Position numbers and translations under genes: made by a program. Source: Klebsiella spallanzanii (GTDB lineage: Bacteria; Pseudomonadota; Gammaproteobacteria; Enterobacterales; Enterobacteriaceae). Taken from it: a DNA stretch of 64,000 nt. Shown here one piece after another: positions 58,263-64,000 of this stretch (position 1 is its first letter; every line of letters starts with the position of its first letter). The stretch is from positions 186,001 through 250,000 of the forward strand of contig NZ_CABGGS010000046.1 in the NCBI RefSeq assembly GCF_902158555.1, in the 5' to 3' direction. Below the pieces are notes generated by a model that made no database searches, was not told where the DNA came from, and was given only the letters and a program-made list of their open reading frames with translations.

Positions 58263-58775
58263 TTATTCATCCTTGCTGTCTGTAACGAGGAACATATCAT
58301 CCGGGCAGGCCAGAAAAAGGCGAAAAATATTAAATACAGATGACAGGAAAATACATCCTCCGGTAAGCCAGGATACGCCGAATATCATCAGCATATTCAC
58401 ATTCAGGACGGCGGAATAGGTGGTGGCCAGAATGTCAGATTCAACCCATGTCCCCCAGAACAGGGCCAGACTGCATACCCCCATTAAAATCTGGCATAAG
58501 AAATAGCAGACTTTTTTCCCAGCCACCGGCATCCGTTCAACAAACATCCCGACGCTGATATGGCTTTTATCGCGGATGGCGACAATCGCCCCAATAAAAA
58601 TCATCCAGACAAACAGAAATCGCGGAAGTTCTTCCGCCACATCGATACCACTGTTAAATATAAATCGCAGTAAAACGTTGACCAGGACCAGCAGGAACAT
58701 TCCTGATATACATATCACCATTATAACTTCCAGCACCCGACAAAATAGCTGGCTGAGACCATCCACGGTTCGCAT
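58263..58775 (-). CDS. TRAP transporter small permease, DctQ type
   Basis: 170 residues from ATG 58775 (MRTVDGLSQLFCRV); AAGGA eight bases upstream supports it over the ATG at 58784. Four membrane segments, and the DctQ pattern FNSGIDVAEELPRFLFVWMIFIGAIVAIRDKSHISVGMF. It pairs with the DctM subunit. An ERIC element lies between it and the binding-protein gene, so the original operon has been split by the repeat. Confidence 0.9.
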   Translation of the reverse strand: MRTVDGLSQLFCRVLEVIMVICISGMFLLVLVNVLLRFIFNSGIDVAEELPRFLFVWMIFIGAIVAIRDKSHISVGMFVERMPVAGKKVCYFLCQILMGVCSLALFWGTWVESDILATTYSAVLNVNMLMIFGVSWLTGGCIFLSSVFNIFRLFLACPDDMFLVTDSKDE

Positions 58776-58791
58776 GATAACCATCCTTTTT

Positions 58792-58992
58792 TATACCCTT
58801 CATACTTCAAGTTGCTTGTGCGTTGGCAATACTCGGCCCATCCCTGGGCCTCGCCCTCACGGGCGCTGTGGACAGCGTTCAAATTCGTTCCTGACGAATT
58901 TGTCCTCGCTCACCCCAGTCACTTACTTGAGTAAGCTCCTGGGGATTCACTGCGTCGCCGCCTTCCTGCAACTCGAATTATTTTGGGTATAT
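58792..58992. repeat. ERIC element with one internal insertion
   Basis: 201 bases from TATACCCTTCATACTTCAAG to TTTTGGGTATAT. The ERIC core (CACCCCAGTCACTTAC, AGCTCCTGGGGATTCAC) is intact. An extra block of about 70 bases, shared in part with the copy at 53917, includes the hairpin CAAATTCGT / ACGAATTTG at 58880-58902. It lies within the TRAP operon between the DctQ and DctP genes. Confidence 0.9.
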
Positions 58993-59025
58993 GCCGGCAG
59001 AAACAGCGCTGCCGACATATTTTAA

Positions 59026-60042
59026 TTATTGATTTGCAGCCTGTCGGGCCTGATAAAAGGCATTAATAGTTTCTTCACCCACCGTCTTTTTATGCTTTTC
59101 GATAACCGGCTTCACCGCTTCGCGGATTTTATCCAGCTCGCCATCCTGTAATGTGGAAACCTTCATGCCGTTTTTTTCCAGCTCAGCAATCGCGCTCTTT
59201 TCCTGCTCAATTTCCAGACCGCGCTGGAACATTTTATTTTCAGAGGCCACTTTCTGCACAATGGCCTGCTGCTCCGGGGTGAGCGATTCAAACCATTTTT
59301 TAGAGGCAATCAGGGCCACCGGCGTATAAACATGCCCCGTCAGCGTCAGATGCTTTTCCACTTCATACATTTTGTTCTGCAGGATATCGACCGACGGGTG
59401 TTCATGACCATCCAGGGCGCCGGTTTCAAGGGCGGTGAAAACTTCGGAGTAGGCCATTGGTACCGGGTTAATGCCCATACTTTTAAAGCTGTCGATGGCC
59501 ACCTGGGTTGGCATAACCCGAATTTTGAGGCCGCGGAAACCGTCCAGCGTGGAGATATCGCGCTTGATGTTGGCGATGTTGCGGAAAGCGCCGCCGGCCC
59601 AGTTCAGCCCGGTTAAATTAATGGCGTTCAGGTCGCCGAGCATTTTTTGGCCGAATTCGCTGTCCAGAATTGCAGCCGCTTCCTGATTGGTTGAAAAGAG
59701 GAAAGGGAAATCAAAAATCTGAAATTGCTTCTGGAAGCCTGCTAATGGAGAAACCGCGCCCATATAGAGCTGCTGGACGTTGCTGCGGGTGGCCTACAGC
59801 ATCTGCTGCTCCGAGCCCAGAACGCTGTTGCCTTATAGCGTAATTTTTACCGCCCCGCCGGTAGCCGCTTCAACATCCGCCACAAATTTATTCATGGCCT
59901 GGGCTCTGGGGTGGGAATCGGAAAAAGAGTGGCCAAGCTTAGCGGGTTTTATTTCGGCGGCATTAGCTGAAGAAATGCCGATAAGTAATGCCAGACTGAG
60001 TGTACTTACCCGAATAGTATTCTTACCCTTTCTTGATTTCAT
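59026..60042 (-). pseudogene. TRAP substrate-binding protein DctP, two in-frame stop codons
   Basis: If read through, 338 codons from ATG 60042: signal peptide (TIRVSTLSLALLIGISSANA), then AEIKPAKLGHSFSDSHPRAQAMNKFVADVEAATGG and the DctP core (FRGLKIRVMPTQVAIDSFKSMGINPVPMAYSEVFTALETGALDGHEHP). The frame is interrupted by TAA (plus-strand 59833-59835) and TAG (59794-59796). No frameshift is present; the reading frame either side is the same. Between the stops, the residues GNSVLGSEQQML match the conserved region. It is probably a recent pseudogene. Re-initiation at ATG 59763 would give a product without signal peptide. Confidence 0.88.
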
Positions 60043-60128
60043 TATTCGCTCCTTTATTTTGTCGGTCATCTTGATACCGTGGTGAGCATGGTGATGTTAA
60101 AAAATAGAAAGAAATAGCCGTTATCGTG

Positions 60129-60896
60129 TTACAGCACTGCCAGCCAGCCGCCATCGACGTAAATAATCTGCCCGTTGATATAGTCAGAGGCTTTCGATGA
60201 CAAGAAAACAGCGGTACCAATTAGTTCGTCCGGGTGGCCCCAGCGCTGTGATGGATTGCTGTTTTTCACCCAGTTGTCGAACTCTTTGTTTTCAATAAGC
60301 GCGGCATTCATGTCGGTCAATATATAGCCAGGCCCAATGGCGTTGCTTTGGATATTAAATTGCGCCCATTCAGCCGCCATGGAGCAGGTGAGCATTTTGA
60401 TCCCGCCTTTTGCCGCCGTGTAGGGGGCCACGGTAGGCCGGGCTGCCTGGCTGGTGAGTGAACCGATATTGATAATTTTGCCCCCGGATTTGCGCGCAAT
60501 CATTCGTTTTGCGGCAGCACGAGAAACGAGGAAAGCGCTGGTCAGGTTGGTATCAATCACTTTTTGCCAGTTTTCCAGCTCCAGCTCCACCATCGCCTTG
60601 CGGTATTGAATCCCGGCGTTATTTATCAAAATATCCACGTGGATATCCTGCGCATCCAGTTCAGCAAAGGCTTTTTCAATCGCCTCTTCGTTTGTTACGT
60701 CAAACGCCACGCCGTACGCGCTATATCCTTTACTGGTCAACATATTGACGGACTCCGCTAGCAGCGTGTCGCGAATATCGTTTAGAACCACTTTGGCCCC
60801 GGCAACAGCGAGTCCTTCCGCGTAGGAAAAACCTAGCCCGCGAGCCGAGCCTGTAACCAGTGCCGTTTTCCCTGTCAAATCAAATAGTGCGCTCAT
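60129..60896 (-). CDS. SDR oxidoreductase, gluconate 5-dehydrogenase-like
   Basis: 255 residues. Cofactor motif VTGSARGLGFSYAEGL, NNAG, and the S-Y-K set (NIGSLTSQAARPTVAPYTAAKGGIK). Ends SDYINGQIIYVDGGWLAVL. Closest in pattern to IdnO/Gno, which reduce 5-ketogluconate to gluconate. It heads the TRAP operon (86 bases before the dctP start) and is divergent from the RspA/ManD-like gene, so substrate uptake and oxidation are linked. Exact substrate unknown. Confidence 0.87.
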   Translation of the reverse strand: MSALFDLTGKTALVTGSARGLGFSYAEGLAVAGAKVVLNDIRDTLLAESVNMLTSKGYSAYGVAFDVTNEEAIEKAFAELDAQDIHVDILINNAGIQYRKAMVELELENWQKVIDTNLTSAFLVSRAAAKRMIARKSGGKIINIGSLTSQAARPTVAPYTAAKGGIKMLTCSMAAEWAQFNIQSNAIGPGYILTDMNAALIENKEFDNWVKNSNPSQRWGHPDELIGTAVFLSSKASDYINGQIIYVDGGWLAVL

Positions 60897-61214
60897 TTTG
60901 CATCCTTAAGTTGTATGACGACTGCCTTATTGAAGGTTGGTTTTTTGAGCGAATAAAAGCAACGCTCTAAAAATAAATTTGCAATACGGATCACATATGT
61001 AGAGCGTTATAATCTTTTTGTAGTATTTAATGCATTGATATTATGTTGTTTTTGATGTGATATCTCGATCGTCGTCACAGAACCAAACATTCACATAACG
61101 ATCATGGAATATGCGTGTTATAACAGCGATAAGTTGTAGGACAACTTACAAATTATGCGTTGTCATTCTCTTGCAGCATGACAGGCAGTTAATTCGCTGA
61201 ACTGAGGAGTTAAA
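60897..61214. promoter_or_regulatory. Divergent promoter region with GntR-type operator
   Basis: 318 bases between the SDR and RspA/ManD-like genes. A perfect inverted repeat TAAGTTGT-AGG-ACAACTTA at 61130-61148 contains TTGTnnnACAA, the standard core of FadR/FCD GntR sites. It is placed to control both directions. The regulator encoded at 55977-56702 is the obvious candidate. Promoter boxes are not clear. Confidence 0.6.
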
Positions 61215-62468
61215 GTGAGTAACCTGAAAATCACCAATGTGAAAACGATTCTGACGGCACCCGGTGGCATTGATCTGGCCGTGGTAAAGGTCGAAACCAA
61301 TGAACCCGGGCTGTATGGCCTGGGCTGCGCGACGTTTACCCAGCGGATCTTCGCGGTAAAAAGCGCTATCGATGAGTACATGGCACCTTTTCTCATTGGC
61401 AAAGATCCTACGCGTATTGAAGACATCTGGCAGTCTGGCGCGGTCAGCGGCTACTGGCGCAACGGACCGATTATGAACAACGCGCTATCGGGCGTTGATA
61501 TGGCGCTATGGGATATCAAAGGTAAGCTGGCAGGGATGCCGGTTTATGATTTACTGGGCGGTAAATGCCGCGACGGTATTCCTTTGTATTGCCATACCGA
61601 TGGTGGCGACGAAGTGGAAGTTGAGGACAATATCCGCGCCCGAATGGAGGAGGGATATCAGTACGTACGCTGTCAGATGGGCATGTATGGCGGCGCGGGT
61701 ACTGATGATCTCAAACTGATCGCGACTCAGCTGGCGCGGGCGAAGAATATCCAGCCCAAACGTTCTCCTCGGAGCAAAACGCCGGGGATCTATTTTGACC
61801 CGGACGCTTATGCGAAAAGCGTTCCTCGTCTGTTTGACCATCTTCGCAACAAGCTGGGATTTGGTATTGAGTTCATTCATGACGTGCATGAACGCGTCAC
61901 TCCGGTTACCGCGATTAACCTGGCGAAAACGCTTGAGCAATATCAGCTCTTTTATCTTGAAGATCCGGTGGCTCCGGAAAATATCGACTGGCTTAAAATG
62001 CTTCGCCAACAATCTTCCACGCCGATCTCCATGGGGGAGCTGTTTGTGAACGTGAATGAGTGGAAACCGTTAATCGACAATAAGCTTATCGATTACATCC
62101 GCTGCCACGTCAGCACCATCGGCGGTATTACGCCCGCGAAGAAACTGGCGGTTTACAGCGAGCTAAACGGCGTGCGCACCGCATGGCACGGGCCTGGCGA
62201 TATCTCACCGGTCGGCGTCTGCGCGAATATGCATCTTGACCTGAGTTCGCCAAACTTCGGTATTCAGGAGTACACGCCGATGAATGACGCACTGCGCGAC
62301 GTCTTCCCAGGTTGCCCGGAAATAGACCACGGCTATGCGTATCTGAACGATAAGCCAGGGTTGGGTATTGATATCGATGAAGCCAAAGCGGCGAAGTATC
62401 CGTGCGAAGGAGGGATCCCATCCTGGACCATGGCAAGAACACCGGACGGCACCGCTTCAAGACCGTAA
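61215..62468 (+). CDS. Enolase-superfamily sugar-acid dehydratase (RspA/ManD-like)
   Basis: 417 residues from a GTG start with GAGGAGTTAAA upstream. Mandelate-racemase/mannonate-dehydratase-type fold: the metal and catalytic residues are seen in FIHDVHERVTP (Asp, His), FYLEDPVAPEN (Glu) and STPISMGELF (Glu), and TAWHGPGDISPVG follows. Family members dehydrate D-mannonate, D-gluconate or similar acids. RspA in E. coli is the closest name I recall. With the SDR, TRAP and FucO-like genes it forms a catabolic set. Confidence 0.88.
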   Translation: MSNLKITNVKTILTAPGGIDLAVVKVETNEPGLYGLGCATFTQRIFAVKSAIDEYMAPFLIGKDPTRIEDIWQSGAVSGYWRNGPIMNNALSGVDMALWDIKGKLAGMPVYDLLGGKCRDGIPLYCHTDGGDEVEVEDNIRARMEEGYQYVRCQMGMYGGAGTDDLKLIATQLARAKNIQPKRSPRSKTPGIYFDPDAYAKSVPRLFDHLRNKLGFGIEFIHDVHERVTPVTAINLAKTLEQYQLFYLEDPVAPENIDWLKMLRQQSSTPISMGELFVNVNEWKPLIDNKLIDYIRCHVSTIGGITPAKKLAVYSELNGVRTAWHGPGDISPVGVCANMHLDLSSPNFGIQEYTPMNDALRDVFPGCPEIDHGYAYLNDKPGLGIDIDEAKAAKYPCEGGIPSWTMARTPDGTASRP

Positions 62469-62528
62469 GTGGTTAATACCCACTAAAAGGGCGTGACGTC
62501 TTGCTGACTACGAGCGCCCGCCTGTAAT

Positions 62529-62642
62529 CCCCGGGCTACCTTGACGGGCATTATTCCCGGAGGCGGCGCGTTGCGCCTGTCCGGGCTACGCGATCGGATG
62601 AACCGGTAGCCCGGACAGATGCGCAGCATCGCCTCCGGGGAA
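62529..62642. repeat. REP/BIME cluster
   Basis: Two opposed palindromic units: CCCGGAGGCGGCGCGTTGCG (62556 on) ending GTCCGGGCTACG, and GTAGCCCGGACAGATGCGCA (62606 on) ending GCCTCCGGGGA, plus a partial CCCCGGGCTACC at 62529-62540. This is the enterobacterial REP pattern in the convergent intergenic space between the RspA-like and hmuV genes, where it may also help end transcription and stabilise mRNAs. Confidence 0.85.
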
Positions 62643-62660
62643 ATCGTCAGACCGCACGAA

Positions 62661-63440
62661 TTATGGCACCAAATACACCTGCGGAACGGCGGTATCCGGG
62701 TGCTCGCCCATTCTTACCTCCGCGCCGTACCAGCGGCTAATAATCGGCTGCTGAACCACCTCCTGCGGCGTGCCCTGCGCCACTAGCTTCCCCTGATGCA
62801 ACAGCAGAATGTGATCGGCCCACAGCGCTGCGAGGTTCAGGTCATGCAGCACCACGCAGACGTGCAGCTGGCTGCTGCGGGTCAGGCGCTTGAGCAGGCG
62901 CAGAAGGTGCTGCTGGTAATAGAGATCCAGCGCCGACGTAGGCTCATCGAGAAACAGCCAGCCCTCAGGCGCACCGTCGCGCCATAGCTGCGCCAGACAG
63001 CGGGCCAATTGCACCCGCTGCTGTTCGCCGCCGGAGAGGGAAGGGTAGCGTCTCCCGGCCAGATGATCGCAGCCGGTCTCCTCCATGACCTGACGGATCA
63101 TCTCCGCGTGCGGCATGCTGCCCCATGGCGAACGGCCCATGGCGATCACCGTTTCAATCGGCCAGTCGGCATGAAGCTGGGTGCGTTGCAGCATCACCGC
63201 CCGGCGGCGTGAAAGTGCTTCTGCCGACCAGCTCTCCAGCGGACGGCCTTCCACCAAACGTTCGCCGCTATCCGGCGTTAAAAAACCGGTTAACAGGCGC
63301 AACAGGGTCGATTTACCCGCGCCGTTGGGGCCAATCAGCGCCGTCATCTCACCGCCGCGCAGCTGGAGAGAGACATCATTAATAATCTGGCGCTTGCCCA
63401 TGCGCAGCGAAAGCGAACGCGCGCTATAGCGGTTATCCAT
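62661..63440 (-). CDS. hmuV: Haemin ABC transporter ATP-binding protein
   Basis: 259 residues. Walker A GPNGAGKSTLLRLL, signature SLSGGEQQRVQLARCLAQL, Walker B GWLFLDEPTSALDL and switch His (VVLHDLNLAALWADH). It matches HmuV/BtuD-type ATPases of metal-chelate import. It overlaps the permease gene by 8 bases. Powers haem uptake with HmuU and binding protein HmuT, whose gene should lie beyond the right edge. Confidence 0.9.
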   Translation of the reverse strand: MDNRYSARSLSLRMGKRQIINDVSLQLRGGEMTALIGPNGAGKSTLLRLLTGFLTPDSGERLVEGRPLESWSAEALSRRRAVMLQRTQLHADWPIETVIAMGRSPWGSMPHAEMIRQVMEETGCDHLAGRRYPSLSGGEQQRVQLARCLAQLWRDGAPEGWLFLDEPTSALDLYYQQHLLRLLKRLTRSSQLHVCVVLHDLNLAALWADHILLLHQGKLVAQGTPQEVVQQPIISRWYGAEVRMGEHPDTAVPQVYLVP

Positions 63441-64000
63441 GCGTTTCTCTCTCCCGACGGAAAATCAACCACAGGAACCACGGCGCACCGAGGACGCTGG
63501 TCAACAGACCAACCGGCATCTCGGCGGGCGCGGCGACGGTGCGCGCCAGCGTATCGGCCAGCAGCAGCAAAATTGCGCCACACAGCAGCGAACCGGGGAT
63601 CAGACCGCGATGGTCCGGCCCCAGCCACATTCGCATCAGATGTGGTACCACCAGGCCGATAAAACCAATAATGCCGCTGATCGCCACCGCCGACGCCACC
63701 AGCAGGGCGCTGCACAGCAGCAATAGCCGCTGCAGCGCACGAACGTTAACGCCGAGGTAATGCGCCTCTTCATCACCCAATTGCAGCAGATTAAGGCGTG
63801 AAGCCATCGCCCATATCAAGATAGACGCCGGGATTATCAGCGTGGCCGCCACCAGCAGAGTGGACCACTCCGCCTGACCGAGGCTGCCCATGCCCCACAG
63901 GGAAAGCTGGCGCAATTGGGCATCGTTGCTTATCCACGCCAGCACCCCGACCAGCGCGCTGCAAAGGGCGTTAATCGCGATGCCGACCAGCAGCAGGCGC
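63433..64000 (-). CDS. hmuU: Haemin ABC transporter permease (5' end outside window)
   Basis: Partial: about 189 C-terminal residues; the frame is open to the window edge. FecCD-type permease with several membrane segments. NLLQLGDEEAHYLGVNVRALQRLLLLCSALLVASAVAISGIIGFIGLVVPHLMRMWLGPDHR is the family core (the G-x-I-x-F-x-G-L-V-x-P-H loop contacts the ATPase). Full HmuU is about 330 residues. Confidence 0.9.
   Translation of the reverse strand, partial: RLLLVGIAINALCSALVGVLAWISNDAQLRQLSLWGMGSLGQAEWSTLLVAATLIIPASILIWAMASRLNLLQLGDEEAHYLGVNVRALQRLLLLCSALLVASAVAISGIIGFIGLVVPHLMRMWLGPDHRGLIPGSLLCGAILLLLADTLARTVAAPAEMPVGLLTSVLGAPWFLWLIFRRERETHG

Noticed and set aside
59026-60042. Programmed stop-codon read-through in the DctP gene
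   Set aside because: Two different stop codons close together without a known read-through context make a pseudogene far more likely.

Overview
This is chromosomal DNA of an enterobacterium, most likely a Klebsiella of the K. oxytoca complex or a close relative. The order cas1-cas2-CRISPR / iap / cysDNC / ygbE-ftsB-ispDF-truD-surE-pcm-nlpD-rpoS / mutS is the enterobacterial backbone. A cysG-like gene heading the cys operon (cysF) and a hosA-kpdBCD hydroxybenzoate decarboxylase locus between rpoS and mutS are Klebsiella-type features. The genus call is inference from gene content, not from a search.

Layout. (1) 1-2265: 3' end of a type I-E CRISPR-Cas locus (partial cas1, cas2, leader, 16 repeats and 15 spacers), then a tRNA-like sequence and a decayed outlying repeat. 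(2) 2266-6505: a LysR regulator, a Cys-type sulfatase and a GPH sugar symporter. (3) 6737-11047: two unfamiliar exported proteins and iap. (4) 11286-22520: sulfate assimilation (cysF-D-N-C) and housekeeping genes through rpoS. (5) 22587-30865: hosA/kpdBCD, two near-identical hok/sok-type units flanking pphB, a Sel1-repeat protein and mutS. (6) 30866-53717: an accessory island. (7) 54754-62468: a carbohydrate/acid catabolic set (fucO-like, GntR, TRAP transporter with a broken binding protein, SDR, RspA/ManD-like dehydratase) with three ERIC elements in and beside it. (8) 62661-end: hmuV and partial hmuU for haem uptake.

The island is the most interesting part. It begins with a complete chaperone-usher fimbrial operon (31607-38379) and a LuxR-like regulator. 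A continuous, tightly overlapping gene train follows (39177-50741): a 69-residue Cys-rich peptide with a textbook double-glycine leader; a membrane-anchored DsbA-like protein (CHYC); an LpxL-family acyltransferase; a C39-peptidase ABC exporter; MacA-, MacB- and TolC-like exporter parts; and a small acyl-chain module (ketosynthase, MaoC-type dehydratase, acyl carrier protein, ketoreductase). I read this as a biosynthetic and export system for a ribosomally made, probably disulfide-bonded and fatty-acylated secreted peptide, that is, a candidate lipidated microcin-like product. It closes with AT-rich regulatory genes: a protein with two HD-GYP-like domains, a ToxR-like membrane regulator with a small partner, and a PapI/FaeA-like regulator. 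These suggest that surface adhesion and peptide secretion are controlled together.

Co-operation elsewhere: cysDNC make APS/PAPS and CysF supplies sirohaem for sulfite reduction; HosA probably represses kpdBCD through a perfect palindrome just upstream of kpdB; the GntR regulator probably acts at a TTGTnnnACAA-type site between the SDR and RspA-like genes. All functional statements are from sequence reading and family knowledge; no database search was possible.
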